64,000 nt of DNA from Mycoplasma anseris ATCC 49234 (GCF_000702805.1 NZ_JNJX01000001.1:62001-126000), one strand, 5' to 3'; numbered from the stretch's first letter, positions 1 through 10,591 are shown. Numbers and translations are program-made. Notes: a model not told the origin generated them from the letters alone.

Positions 1-277
1 CTGTGTCAATTAGAAATTGTAATTCTGGTAATTTTTTATATTTTCAATTTCTTGCCACAACTGAACGAATAAATGGAGTCATTTTAGAAATTTTTTCAAA
101 ATATCTTTCTTTGTCTTTAAACAAAGTAATATACACTTTGGCATGTGACCCATCAGTAGATAAAATCACATCATTAATAGCAATATTTGTTACATTAAAA
201 TCTTGCAATTCATAGAAACTTTCACCAATTAGTTGTAATAATAAACTGGTTTTTCTTTCGTGATTAATCTTATTCAT
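1..277 (-). CDS. rbfA: Ribosome-binding factor A (3' end outside the window)
   Basis: RbfA is a small KH-like protein that binds the 30S subunit and helps mature the 16S rRNA 5' end. Residues 1-78 are followed by an in-frame TGA read as Trp, giving RNWKYKKLPELQFLIDT. That matches the conserved RWKYxPELxFxxD region of the family. The ATG overlaps the infB stop by 8 bases, so translation is probably coupled. It is the last visible gene of the nusA-ylxR-infB-rbfA operon. The C-terminus lies beyond base 1. Confidence 0.93.
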
Positions 278-2087
278 CTTCTTTTAATACATCCTCATAA
301 AATTTTAATATGTCATCTACTTCTATTTTATCAAACTCTTTAATATGAGTCCCAAATTCGAACCCTTTTTCAACAGTTTTTACATCATTTTTTTCTCTTT
401 TTAAAGAATCTATTATTCCTTTATAGATTAATTTATCCTTTCGATAAACTTCTACTTTAGAAAATTCTTTTGCTTGTCCGGTTAACATTTTACATCCGGC
501 AATATTTCCAACCTTTGAATAGAAAAAGATTTGTAAAATGATTGCTTCACCAATTAAAACTTCTTCGTAAACAGGTTCTTTCATAGTTTTAATTAAAGTT
601 GATAATTCTTCAACAATTTTATAAATAACGTTGTGTTTTAAAATTTTAATATTTTTTTGTTCAGCAAGTTTTTTAATATCAGCATTAACAGAATCATTAT
701 TAAAGGCATAAATTCTTGCCTTTGAAGCTTCTGCTAGCAAAATATCAGCTTTAGTAATTTCACCAGCACTTGCCCTTATGACATTAACTACTGCCTCTTC
801 ATTTTGAATTTTACTTAATGTATTTTTAATGGCTTCAGCAGTTCCATGCACATCAGTTTTAATAATAACATTAACTGTTTTGGTGTTTTCATCAAAAACA
901 GAAACATTTTTGGAATTTAATTCCATTTGTTTATCAAGGTATGATTTTTCCTCAGCTAATTTCTTAGCAAATTTTTCATCACTAATAACAACAAATTTAT
1001 CTCCAGCTTGAGGATTTGAGTTTAGTCCAGTAATAATACAAGGAGTCCCAGGTAATACTTTTTCTAATTGTTCGCCTTCAATTGAATAAAGACTTCTTAT
1101 TTTCCCATATTGAGCGCCTGCCACAATAAAATCTCTTGCTAATAAAGTTCCGTTTTCAACAATAATAGTTGAAACAACACCCATTCCTTTATCAATTCTT
1201 GATTCAATAACAGTTCCAATTGGATCTCTATTTAAATTAGCCTTTAATTCTAATAAATCTGCTTGTAATAAAATAGTTTCTAATAATAAATTGATTCCTT
1301 CATTTTGAAAAGCTGACCCATAAATAAATGGGACATTACCACCTCATTCTTCGCAAACAATGTCATGTTCACTTAATTGAGATTTTACTCTTTCAGGATC
1401 GGCACCAGCTTTATCCATTTTGTTTACAAACACAATAATTGGAACATTTGCTGCTTTAGCATGATCAATTGCTTCAATGGTTTGAGGTTTAACACCATCA
1501 TCAGCAGCAACAACTATAATTACAATATCAGTAACTTTGGCTCCTCTGCTTCGCATTTCGGTAAATGCTTCATGTCCCGGGGTATCTAGAAAAGTAATTT
1601 TTTCTTTGTTATAAGTTATTTGATAAGCACCAGTATGTTGAGTAATGCCACCAAATTCAGTATCTAAAATATTGCTTTTTCTAATATGATCAATTAGGGT
1701 TGTTTTACCATGATCGACATGCCCCATAATAGTTACAATTGGTGCCCGTTTAACCAAATCATTAGGGTCATCGTTAACTTCTAGATTTTCAAAAAGATTC
1801 TGTGCATTAACATTATCTTCTTTTCTAAAATCTAAATTGTATTCCAAACATAATTCAGCAATTTCTTCTTCATTTAAAGAGGTATTAATTGTTTTTAAAA
1901 TTCCTTTTTTCAAGAAATTTGTAATGATTTGTGAAACTGGTTTCTTGATTTTGTCAGAAAATTCAGAAATTGTTAAAGGTCCATGAAAAACAAATACACC
2001 ATCTTCTAATTTAGTTTCACTAGCACTCAATTGTTGCTTTATTTCTTCAACATTGGAAATTCTTCTTCTTGTATTTTTCTTACCCAT
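270..2087 (-). CDS. infB: Translation initiation factor IF-2
   Basis: GTPase that brings initiator tRNA to the 30S subunit. The reading frame is 605 codons and holds in-frame TGA codons read as Trp, for example just after the DIVCEE segment. GTPase motifs are clear: GHVDHGKT (G1), DTPGHEAF (G3), [10 protein letters not shown] (G4). The N-terminal extension is short (about 115 residues before G1), as is usual in mycoplasmas compared with about 740 aa in Bacillus. The C-terminal part carries the EF-Tu-like domains II to IV. The ATG lies inside the 3' end of ylxR (49-base overlap in another frame) and the stop overlaps rbfA, so the operon is tightly packed. Confidence 0.96.
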
Positions 2088-2353
2088 TCATCCACCTCAT
2101 TTCTTAATTTGTTATATACTTCAATTTCAATATTTTGTTTAAAAGCTCTATTTAATAGACGCTTTTTAAAAAGTTGTTCAATTTGCTCGATTGTTTTTAA
2201 ACAATATGCTCCTCGCCCTTGATGAGTTTTTTGTGGATCGAAATGAATCTCTCCATTTTGATCCTTTGAAAATCTTAACAAATCAGCAATTGGATAAATT
2301 TGATTATCCACTATTGATTTACGACTATAGTTTTTCTTATCAATCTTCATCAT
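2039..2353 (-). CDS. ylxR: YlxR/RnpM family protein (DUF448)
   Basis: 104-aa basic protein of the YlxR family, found between nusA and infB in Firmicutes. In Bacillus it has been reported to bind and modulate RNase P. Visible family features are [11 protein letters not shown] near the N-terminus, [12 protein letters not shown], and the hallmark GRGAYCL followed by a Lys/Arg-rich helix. Its start overlaps the nusA stop by 17 bases and its end overlaps infB by 49 bases. Two adjacent ATG codons are present and the first was taken. Confidence 0.9.
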   Translation of the reverse strand: MMKIDKKNYSRKSIVDNQIYPIADLLRFSKDQNGEIHFDPQKTHQGRGAYCLKTIEQIEQLFKKRLLNRAFKQNIEIEVYNKLRNEVDEWVRKIQEEEFPMLKK

Positions 2354-3899
2354 TAATATTACTTAAATCTAAATCATCAAGACCAAAGCTTAAATCATCA
2401 TCCTGTTTAAAGTCTTTTAATTTGGTTGACGTAATTTTTTCATAATCTTCTTCGAATGAATATGGTTCATCTTCTTCTTCATATTCATCATTATCTAATT
2501 CATTTTTAACTTGTTCTAATGTTTCTTCAAAATTATTATCATAGTATGTGTCACCTAGAATTTGCTTTTCAAAAGCATCAGAATTTACTACTTTTGAACG
2601 TAATTCAGCAATTTCGTCTTCAAATTCAGACATATCAATGTGAACATCAAATCCACCAGTCAATTTGGTTTGTGGCTTTTTCTTTTTGAAATTTGATTGC
2701 AATCTTTTACCATTTTCTAATTCATGAATTTCTTCTAAACTAATATTGCCATTAAAACCATAATCAATTCCCTGTTCATTGGCTTCTTTTTGACTAATAA
2801 TGTCTAGTTTAGATTTAGTTAATTCAGAAGCTAAAGTGACATTTTGCCCTCTTCTTCCAATTGCTAAAGTGTGTTGCGTGTTTGGGACGATTACTAAAAA
2901 TGAAGGATATTTGCTTCTTGGATCAACTTCTTTTTCAATAATGTCAATAACTTTGGCTGGACTTAAAGCATTAATAATGAATTCCTTTATATTTTCACTA
3001 TATAAAATAACATCAATTTTTTCACCTTTTAATTGACGAGAAATGTTTTCAATTCTTTCTCCGTTAATTCCAATAATTGAACCCAATTCTTCAATTCCGA
3101 CTGGAGCGTCTTCTGATTTTTTGATACATATTTTTGATCTTTCTCCAGATATTCTTGAAATACCCACTATTTCAATTAAACCTTGACTAATTTCAGGAAT
3201 TTCTTTGATCAATAAATTATTTAAAATTCTTGTGTCAACACTTGAAACAATAACTTGGGCGTGTTTTGATTCTGCTAAAACATGATCAACATAAACATCA
3301 ATTGTGTCCCCTGGTTGAATTCTTTTTAACATATGTTTATTAGTGATACTTGGGGGCATAAAAGCTGCAACCATATCTTCTAATTCTAAAATGATTCCAT
3401 TTGTTTCTGCTGTAATAACCTTTGCTTTAATAATTTGACCAACTAATGCAGAATATTTTTCATAAATTTGTTGTTTTTCAAGTTCCCTCATTGATTGATT
3501 AAACATTTGACCAATTTTGATGTAGTCTTTTTTTGAGAATTTTTCAAAATCAATTTCTTCAGCAATAATATCCCCTTCTTTTAAATTAGGATCATTTTTT
3601 TGAGCTTCAGATAAAGTAACCTCAACACATGCTTGAAACATATCTTTTTCTTCATCAGTAATTGGATCTGGAACAATTCTTTTATTTTTGTTTAAAACTG
3701 AAAAATTGTTATTAATTTCATCAAAAATAAATTCTAAATCTGCTTCTTCATCATAATCTGTTTGAATGGTTTTAATAATAGCTGATTTAAATAATTCAAT
3801 AATTTGATGTTTATCAAAATTTTTAATACATGCTAAATTTCTTAATGATTCAAAAATTTCCTTTGCTTTTAAATTTTGAAGTTTGCTTGTTTCTGACAT
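2337..3899 (-). CDS. nusA: Transcription termination/antitermination factor NusA
   Basis: RNA polymerase-associated factor with an N-terminal RNAP-binding domain, an S1 domain (about residues 140-210, with VGQIIKAKVITAETNG) and two KH domains containing GINGERIENI and AIGRRGQNV. The tail after residue 420 is strongly acidic and mycoplasma-specific in look. The ATG at 3899 was chosen because AAAGGAG precedes it by 6 bases. A more upstream in-frame ATG would place the leader hairpin inside the gene. The terminal TGA at 2340 is Trp, followed by TAA, so the protein is 520 aa. First gene of the operon. Confidence 0.95.
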
Positions 3900-3920
3900 T
3901 TCTTCTCCTTTTTTTAAGTT

Positions 3921-3949
3921 AAAAGGCTGGCAGAACGCCAACCTCTTTT
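3921..3949 (-). terminator. Hairpin in the nusA leader (attenuator or tex terminator)
   Basis: On the minus strand GGTTGGC and GCCAGCC form a 7-bp stem with a GTTCT loop, flanked by AAAAG and TTTT. It lies between the likely promoter (-10 at 3977-3982) and the nusA ribosome binding site. It could terminate tex read-through or act as an attenuator for the nusA operon. The U-tract is short (four T). Confidence 0.6.
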
Positions 3950-3976
3950 ATATTTATTTATAAAACAAGTACTTAA

Positions 3977-3982
3977 ATTATA
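3977..3982 (-). promoter_or_regulatory. Probable -10 box of the nusA operon
   Basis: Perfect TATAAT on the minus strand, about 78 bases before the nusA ATG and just after the tex stop. No convincing -35 box is seen, as is common in mycoplasmas. Confidence 0.55.
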
Positions 3983-4005
3983 CATGACAAAAGCATGTTT
4001 TTACA

Positions 4006-6171
4006 TTATTTTTCATTTTTTGGTCAAATTAATTGAGCTTGAATTCTTTCTCTTTCTTTGTCAACTTCAAGAATTTTAATTAAAACGTTTTGTCCTACTT
4101 TTAATACTTCTGAAGGATGTTTAATGAAATGATTGGGAGTTTTTTTCATATGTGAAATATGAATTAAGGCGTTTTGTTTGATTCCGAAGAAAACAAATGC
4201 ACCAAAGTCTGTAATATTTTGAACTTGGGCATTAATTTCTAAACCTTCATGAATATCATCAATTGAAAGAACTTTATCACTTAAAATAAAACCTTGTTTA
4301 TTATCACGAATATCTTTTTCAGGGCTTAATAATGAATCAATTATTAATTGAATGTCATATTTATTAGAACCCAGTTTATTTGCCAATTCATTGATATTAG
4401 CTGATTCTAATTTTTCTTTGTTGATATTTGTTAAATCGATATCTAATTCCTTAACTAGTGCATCAGCTAATTTATATGATTCAGGATGAATATTGGTTTT
4501 GTCATAAAAAACTTTAGAGTCGTGAATTCTTAAAAAACCAACTGATTGTTCATAAGCTTTTGGACCTAAACCTTTTACTTTTTTTAGTTCAGTTCTTGAT
4601 TTAAAATTTCCATTTTCTAAACGATATTGAATTATGTTTTCAGCAATTGAATTAGATAAACCCGAAATATAAGAAAGAATTACTTTTGTAGCAGAATTTA
4701 AATCTACCCCAACTAAGTTAACAACTTTGTCCGTCTTAAATTTTAGCTGTTCTGATAATTCTTTTTGATTAACATCATGTTGATATTGCCCCACACCAAT
4801 TGATTTTGGATCAATTTTAATTAATTCATTTAGTGGGTCTTGGAATCTTCTTCCAATATTAATTGCGCTTCTTTCTTCTACTGATAATGTTGGAAATTCC
4901 TCTTGTGCTAATTTAGAAGCAGAATAAACTGAAGCCCCTACTTCTGAAACAACTGCATATTTGATTTGCTCCTGAGGATAAATTGTTTTCCTTTTTTGAA
5001 GTAATTTGGCAATAAATTCCTCAGTTTCTCTACTTGCTGTTCCATTACCAATAATAATTAAATCAACCTTATATTTCTCAATAAATTCAGTAACAATTGA
5101 TGTTGCTTCTTTAATTTTATTTAAAGGTGGAGTAGGGAATATGATTCCTTTATCTAAGAAATTCCCGTTTGCATCTAACATTGCCAATTTGCAACCATTT
5201 ATATATGCTGGATCGATTGCTAAAATTCTTTTATTTTTTGTTGCTGGTGCCAACAACATTTGTTCTAAGCTTTCTGCAAAAAGTTTAATTGCCTCTTTTT
5301 CAGCCTTGGCAAATAAATCGGTCTTTATTTCTCTTATTATTGAAGGAATTAATAATCTTTTTAAACTATCATCAATACACTCTCTAATAATAAAAGCAGT
5401 TCTTTTATTTACAAAGTATTTATTGTTTAAATCATAAACAATTTTTTTCTCATTAAATTCCATATCATAACTCAAGATTTTCTTTTCTTCACCTCTGGAA
5501 ATTGCTAAAACCCGATAATTAGGAATTCTTGAGATTTTTTCTTTAAAATCATAATATTGCTTGAAAACTTCTTTTTCATCTTCAGCATTCTTTTTAACTT
5601 TAGTTACAATAAAACCATAATTAAAGATTTGATCTTTGATATATTCTCTTGTTGAGATATCTTGTGAAATATCTTGGGCAATAATAAACTTAGTTTGTTC
5701 TAAAACTTCTTCCACTGTTTTTAAAGGTTCTTTTATATATTTTCTTGCTTCATTAAATACATTGAATTTTTCATCCTTCTCTGTCTCAATTTTTTTAGCA
5801 AGAGGTTCTAGACCTAAAGCAATTGCTTCACTTGCCTTGGTTTTTTTACCGATTTTAAAGGGCTCATAAATGTTTTCTAATTCTTGTTTGGTTTCAGCAA
5901 GATTAATTTTGTTTTTTAATTCTTCTGTTAATAATTGCTTTTCTTCTAAAATGTTAAGAACATATTCTTTTCTTTTATTTAAAGCAACATCATATTCATA
6001 AAGTTCTGTAATAGAAGCAATTTGTTCCTCGTTTAATCCTTCTGTTTGACTTTGACGATAACGAGCAATAAAAGGAATAGTAGCACCTTCTTTTAATAGT
6101 TCTAGTACAACAATCACTTGACTTTCTTTAATTTGTAATTTTTTAGCAACATTAGTAATTGATATATTCAT
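4006..6171 (-). CDS. tex: Tex-family RNA-binding protein (S1 domain)
   Basis: 721-aa Tex/YhgF-type protein, a conserved nucleic-acid-binding factor linked to transcription. Order seen: Tex N-terminal helical domain (KKLQIKESQVIVVLELL, TIPFIARYR), a YqgF/RNase H-like domain (ILAIDPAYINGCKLAMLD), a helix-hairpin-helix region (VKGLGPKAYEQSVGFLRI) and a C-terminal S1 domain (NITDFGAFVFFGIKQNALIHIS). The last track-style stop at 4024 is TGA, read as Trp, and the true TAA is at 4006. The start has GAGGAG 4 bases upstream. The expected family architecture is complete. Confidence 0.95.
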
Positions 6172-6225
6172 ATTCTCCTCACTTTGTGATAATAATTATA
6201 ATATTTTAAAATAATATAAAATAAA

Positions 6226-6249
6226 ACTAGCAACTTATTAAGTGCTAGT
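6226..6249 (-). terminator. Terminator after the 67-aa membrane protein gene
   Basis: ACTAGCA and TGCTAGT pair across a short loop. On the minus strand the stem is followed by TTTTATTTTA. Confidence 0.7.
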
Positions 6250-6255
6250 AATTTG

Positions 6256-6459
6256 TTATTTGCTCTCATCAACCAATGTTCAAATAGAAGCAATTAATCC
6301 ACAAAGAGGGATAACACAAATAATTGCAAAAATTCATTGTGGTGTTCTATTTAATTCTTTTAGTTTTAGTCCTAAAATAATATTAATTGGAATAAATACC
6401 AAAAGAGGTGACAATATATTAAAAATAATACCTAGAATTGCTAATGTTTTTAAATTCAT
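6256..6459 (-). CDS. Small two-helix membrane protein
   Basis: 67-aa protein that appears only when TGA is read as Trp (two TGA codons). It has two hydrophobic segments, about residues 5-32 and 44-62, joined by a short loop with KLKELNRTPQ, so it is probably an inner-membrane hairpin. AAGGAG lies 6 bases before the ATG and a terminator follows the stop. I do not recognise a function. An overlapping plus-strand ORF is only its shadow. Located between tex and the CBS-domain protein on the same strand. Confidence 0.72.
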
Positions 6460-6518
6460 TTTTACTCCTTAATAATTAATACAATTAATTTTACAACAAA
6501 ATAATGATATTTAGCTAA

Positions 6519-7838
6519 TTATAAACTCCATTCAATTTCGATAATGTCTTTGTTATTTGGATTATTTTTGGTTTTTCTTTCTATTACTCTAAAATCAATT
6601 TTATCTTCTAATGTAAATCTAGAATTGATTCTTAATTTGTGTCCAACTTTGTTGGTTAATCAATCAATTAGTTTTTCATTTTCCTCTTCTTCAGTTAATT
6701 CAATTTGAAAAATGTCTTCAAATTCAACTTGTTTTCATAAGTCTTTCATTTTAACTTTTCCATTTGCTTCGCAACGTTCTAAACTAGTTTCATAAATCAT
6801 TTCATCATCATCATATTCATCATATATTTCGCCAACAATTTCTTCTAAAATGTCTTCAATAGTAATAATTCCAATAACCTTATCTGAGTTATTGTTTTCA
6901 ACAACAAAAGCCATTTGTGCTCTTGCTTGTCTCATTTTTTCTAAGGCAACTGATAAAATGGAATGAGCTGACACATTAGGAACGCTTTTAATGTAGTTCA
7001 TGATATTTCCTTTTTTTAAATAGAAAATATCTTTTAAATGAAGGATTCCAATAAAATTACCATCTTTTTCAATTGGTAATCTTGAAAAATTTGTTTCTTT
7101 AAATATTTCTAATGCTTCATTTAAAGAAGCTCTTGATTTAATAAAGTCAACATCTTTTAATTTAACATAATGTTGTGATACTTTAGTTGAATCTAAATCC
7201 AGGGCATTTTGTGCCATGGTTGACTCATTCATTTCCAATACGCCTTCTTTAGAAGCGATGTTTAAAAAATTCTTCACATCTTCTTCAGTATTTGTAACAT
7301 AAATTTTCTTGCCAATTTTACTAATTGGGAAAGTTATTGGAAAGAAAATTCAATATAATGCCTCAATAAACCAATAAAATGTTTTAACAACTCCTTCTGG
7401 ATGAGCTTTAGCAACTAATTTAGGAATAATTTCAGCAAATAAAACAATGATTGGTGTCATTACTACAGTTGAAATAATTGCTGACAATTCAGTGTTAGTC
7501 ATTACTTTTCCTAACACATAGGATAATAAGACTGAAGAACCAATATTTACTAAATTGTTAGCTATTAAAATTGTTCCCACTGTCCGGTTAAAGGCAATAT
7601 GCTGTTTTTTAATTAATTTAGCTCCTCTTTTTTTGTTCTCAATCATTTGCTCAATTTTGGCAGCATTAATTGATGTATAAGCTGTTTCAGCAGACGAAAA
7701 AATGGCACTACATGTAAGTAGTAGTACTAAAACAATTGCACTAATTAAATATATGTATCATGGTGTGGTTGTTGAACTAACATTATTAGTCTCAGCATTT
7801 GATGTTGTAGCTAATAATATTCACGGGGAAGTTTCCAT
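6519..7838 (-). CDS. CNNM/CorC-like membrane protein with CBS domains
   Basis: 439-aa hemolysin C/CorC-type protein. The N-terminal DUF21 part has several membrane segments (about residues 27-50, 75-130, 145-165), starting with WYIYLISAIVLVLLL and the conserved FSSAETAYTS. A pair of CBS domains follows (about 200-320, with FSRLPIEKDGNFIGILHLKDIF and KVIGIITIEDILEEIVGEIYDE), then a short C-terminal CorC_HlyC domain. Family members are implicated in Mg2+ or other cation efflux, but the substrate here is unknown. Start chosen at the first ATG after GGAG, which leaves a short external N-terminus. Confidence 0.88.
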
Positions 7839-7932
7839 CTCTAATTAATCTCCATATAAAAATTTATTTATTATTCAAGTATTTTACTATAAATGAAAAT
7901 GAAAGTATTAAAAAAATCTGCTTAAATTTCAT

Positions 7933-7938
7933 TATAAT
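7933..7938 (+). promoter_or_regulatory. -10 box placing transcription start at the def ATG
   Basis: TATAAT is separated from the def ATG by 7 bases and no Shine-Dalgarno sequence is present, so the mRNA is probably leaderless. Confidence 0.6.
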
Positions 7939-7945
7939 AATTATT

Positions 7946-8503
7946 ATGTTTAAATTTGAAGACGTTAATTTAGTTGAATTACCAAAAAAAATTTTAAGAG
8001 AAAAATCAAAACCTGTACCTTGACCTTTAAAAAAAGAAGATGATTTATTAATCCAAAAAATGATCTTTCATGTGGACAATAGCCAAGAAAAAGACACTAA
8101 ATTTAGACCGGCTGTTGGTGTGGCTGCTATTCAGTATGGAATTCCCAAACAAATTTTTTATATTCTAATAAAAGATCACAAAGATGAAATTATTTTTAGA
8201 GATGCTGTGATTAATCCTAAATTATTAGGGCATTCTGAAAAAAAACTTGCTTTAGAAGAAGGCGAAGGATGTTTAAGTGTTAATGAAAAACACCCAAATC
8301 AAGCGGGATATGTGCCACGCTATGCTAGGGTAGTGATTCAAGGATATTCTTATTTTGAACAAAAATTAAAAACTTTTGATGTTTCTGGATATACTGCTAT
8401 TGTATTTCAACATGAATATGACCATTTACAAGGAAACCTTTTCATTGATCACATTAATCAAAAAGATCCGTGAAAACTGCCTAAAAATACTGATATTTTA
8501 TAA
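7946..8503 (+). CDS. def: Peptide deformylase
   Basis: Removes the formyl group from nascent N-terminal Met. 185 aa with two Trp-coding TGA codons. The three family motifs are present: GVAAIQYG (motif I), EGCLS with the metal-binding Cys (motif II), and HEYDH with the two metal His and the catalytic Glu (motif III). The ATG at 7946 directly follows a -10 box and includes the N-terminal strand with LVELPKKILREKSKPV, typical of the family. The end of the gene forms part of a terminator shared with the convergent smr gene. Confidence 0.95.
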
Positions 8504-8536
8504 AAAATAAAGCCGCAGTAAAAGGCTTTATTTTTT
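8502..8536. terminator. Bidirectional terminator between def and smr
   Basis: A 13-bp perfect stem (AAAAAATAAAGCC with GGCTTTATTTTTT, 9-base loop) has A/T tracts on both sides and overlaps both stop codons. Confidence 0.9.
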
Positions 8537-8773
8537 ATACACTCTCATTTTTGAACAATTTTTGTTTAAGTAAACAAATGAATACCCTTCTTCATCTAAA
8601 AGATTTTCAACCACTAATTTTAAAGTTCCAGTGCCGATTCCAATTAATAAATCAAAATAATTCATATAATAATCGTTTTCTAATTCATAAATAGCATTTA
8701 AAACTACAGCAGTGGCTTGATTTTCATCTAAGCCGTGCAAATCATATTCATTTTCAGAAAAATTGAAATTCAT
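8528..8773 (-). CDS. Stand-alone Smr-domain protein
   Basis: 81-aa protein resembling the Smr domain found at the C-terminus of MutS2. It has YDLHGLDENQA at the start and the IGIGTGTLK loop in place of the usual HGKGTGxLR. Smr domains bind or nick nucleic acids. Here the domain is free and not fused to a MutS2 body. The ATG at 8773 follows the mutM stop by one base, so translation is probably coupled. A GTG at 8800 inside mutM is possible but lacks a better ribosome site. Confidence 0.8.
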   Translation of the reverse strand: MNFNFSENEYDLHGLDENQATAVVLNAIYELENDYYMNYFDLLIGIGTGTLKLVVENLLDEEGYSFVYLNKNCSKMRVYKK

Positions 8774-8774
8774 A

Positions 8775-9599
8775 TTAATATTTTTTTTGACACCTTTCAC
8801 AAATATAGGTTCCTCTTTGATTTACTTTAATTTTTATTATTGGTCCTTTACATTCAACACAATTTTTAATTTTATTATTATGAATTTTTAAAAAGTTTTG
8901 AAATTCACCTTCTTGATTATTAATACTTTCATAAGAAAATAAAGTGGTTCCGCCTTTTTTAAAAGATTCATCCATAATTAATCCAGCACTTAATATAATT
9001 TCCTTCACTTTCTTAAAAGACAAATTTCTACAACTAGAACAAGGATGCACCTTAGAGGCAAACAATGCCTCATCAGCATAAATGTTTCCAATTCCGGCAA
9101 CCAATTCTTGATCTAAAAGTTTAGTCTTAATAGCAGTAGAGCTGGTTTTAATTTTGTTATAAAACTCCTTAATATCTAATTGGTTTGGCTCATTTGCAAC
9201 TTTGGATAAAGGCAAAATTTGATTGTAATTAAATATATTTCTTAAATGAAAAGTGCCAAACATTCTTGAATCTAAATAATGTAATTCGGTATTATCTTTA
9301 AAAATAAATTTCACAATTAAATGACGTTCATTTTCAAAGGGAGTTTCATAGAAACGGTATTTTCCTTCCATTCTTAAATGTGATAGTAAAACAACATTAT
9401 TAGTTAAAAAAATAATAATGTGCTTTCCTTTATTTTCAATATTTAAAATTTTTTGGTTAATTAAAGCTTCTTTAAATTCTTTGATTGGTTTTTCTTTAAA
9501 TAATTTTTCTTTATAAATTTGAATATTAGCAATTTCTTTATTTAAAATTTTGCTTTTTAAAGCTTTAATAACTGTTTTTACTTCAGCTAATTCAGGCAT
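8775..9599 (-). CDS. mutM: Formamidopyrimidine-DNA glycosylase
   Basis: Base-excision repair enzyme that removes 8-oxoguanine and formamidopyrimidines. 274 aa. It keeps the catalytic N-terminus MPELAEV (Pro2 and Glu3), the H2TH region with LVAGIGNIYADEALF, and the C-terminal zinc finger CVEC...CERC with QRGTYICERC. The usual MPELPEV has Ala in place of the second Pro. A TATAAT box six bases before the ATG suggests a leaderless mRNA. It diverges from sua5 across only 53 bases and is followed by smr. Confidence 0.95.
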   Translation of the reverse strand: MPELAEVKTVIKALKSKILNKEIANIQIYKEKLFKEKPIKEFKEALINQKILNIENKGKHIIIFLTNNVVLLSHLRMEGKYRFYETPFENERHLIVKFIFKDNTELHYLDSRMFGTFHLRNIFNYNQILPLSKVANEPNQLDIKEFYNKIKTSSTAIKTKLLDQELVAGIGNIYADEALFASKVHPCSSCRNLSFKKVKEIILSAGLIMDESFKKGGTTLFSYESINNQEGEFQNFLKIHNNKIKNCVECKGPIIKIKVNQRGTYICERCQKKY

Positions 9600-9605
9600 A
9601 ACAAA

Positions 9606-9611
9606 ATTATA
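9606..9611 (-). promoter_or_regulatory. -10 box for leaderless mutM
   Basis: TATAAT on the minus strand, 6 bases before the ATG, with no Shine-Dalgarno sequence. Confidence 0.6.
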
Positions 9612-9638
9612 TAAGTTTTTGGTTAATTATAAATTTGT

Positions 9639-9644
9639 TATAAT
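9639..9644 (+). promoter_or_regulatory. -10 box for leaderless sua5
   Basis: TATAAT, 8 bases before the ATG, with no Shine-Dalgarno sequence. It diverges from the mutM promoter 27 bases away. Confidence 0.6.
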
Positions 9645-9652
9645 TTTTTTAT

Positions 9653-10120
9653 ATGAATAATAAATATAACCGATTATTTATTTCCACAACAGATACTGTC
9701 TTAGGTATAGGAGGTCCTGTAGACGACGAGGTAAAAAATTTGATTTATGAAATCAAAGGGAGAGATAGAAGCAAAAAATTAATTATCTTAGCCTCATCCA
9801 TTGAACAAATAAGAAAATTTAAACAATGAGAAAAAAAAGCAGAGCCTTTTGCTAAAAAATACTGACCCGGACCAACAACTTTAGTAGTGAATGATCAAGG
9901 TTTTAGAATCCCAAATCAACCATTATTATTGGAATATTTAGAAAAAAATGGTCCAGTTTATATGTCTAGCTGTAACTTATCAAATGCTCCTATTTGTGAA
10001 ACTATTGAGGAAGCTAAAGAGATTTTTCCAGATATTACTCATGTATACAATTTTGGTTCTATGAGCCAAAAAGCAAGTCAAGTTATTCGTGTAGAAGATG
10101 GCGAAATATTAAGAAAGTAG
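9653..10120 (+). CDS. Sua5/YrdC-type threonylcarbamoyl-AMP synthase
   Basis: 155-aa YrdC-domain protein. The family makes threonylcarbamoyl-AMP for the t6A modification of ANN-decoding tRNAs. Visible: STTDTVLGIGG (family PTETVYGLG), the nucleotide-binding IKGRDRSKKLIIL (family KxRPxxKPL), KYWPGPTTLV and MSSCNLSNAPIC (family SAN.SG). It is shorter than the usual 200 aa or more, with a trimmed N-terminus and no Sua5 domain. Two TGA codons are Trp. It is followed after 9 bases by rpiB, so the two are probably cotranscribed. Confidence 0.87.
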
Positions 10121-10129
10121 GAAGAAAAT

Positions 10130-10591
10130 ATGAAAGTAAGAATTGCAAGTGATCATGCTGGTTGCAAAATGAAAGAAGAATTAGCTGAAGAATTAAAAAA
10201 AGAAGGTTATGAAATTGAACTTTTTGGTGCCCAAAGCGATGATAACCCAATATCTTATGCTGATGTTGGAATTGAATTTGCCAAAGCATATATTAACGAT
10301 GAAGATAAGGCGAATACTAAATATGTTGCCATTTGTGGTTCAGGAATTGGAATTAGTATTGCTTTAAACCGATTTAAGAAAATTAGATGTGCAAGAGTGG
10401 ATACTCCTGAAGAAGCACGTTTAGCTAAATTGCACAATGATGCTAATATTTTGTGTTTTGGTGGAAGATTAATTACCAAAGAATTAGCCTTAGAAATGTT
10501 TCATGAATGAAATAACACTAATTTTGAAGGCAATAGACATATTCCAAGAATCTTGAAATTAGATGAAGTTGGAGAAGGAAGCGAAAATTAG
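10130..10591 (+). CDS. rpiB: Ribose-5-phosphate isomerase B (LacA/RpiB family)
   Basis: Interconverts ribose 5-phosphate and ribulose 5-phosphate in the pentose phosphate pathway. 153 aa. Seen: IASDHAGCKMKEEL at the N-terminus, CGSGIGISIALNR with the catalytic Cys and phosphate loop, and a C-terminal GNRHIPRI. One TGA (Trp) lies near the C-terminus. AGGAAG precedes the ATG. The last codons form the left arm of the terminator. Confidence 0.93.

Noticed and set aside
270-2087. Apparent split of infB (and of dnaB, uvrD, gdpP, asnS, thrS and others) into several ORFs
   Set aside because: The breaks are all TGA codons in the same frame, at positions where Trp is plausible. With code 4 the genes are whole, so these are not pseudogenes.
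3900-3941. Upstream nusA start
   Set aside because: It would translate the leader hairpin and ribosome site; AAAGGAG fits the downstream ATG.
6242-6472. 76-aa plus-strand ORF
   Set aside because: It is antisense to the 67-aa membrane protein, which has a ribosome site and terminator; the plus-strand frame has neither.
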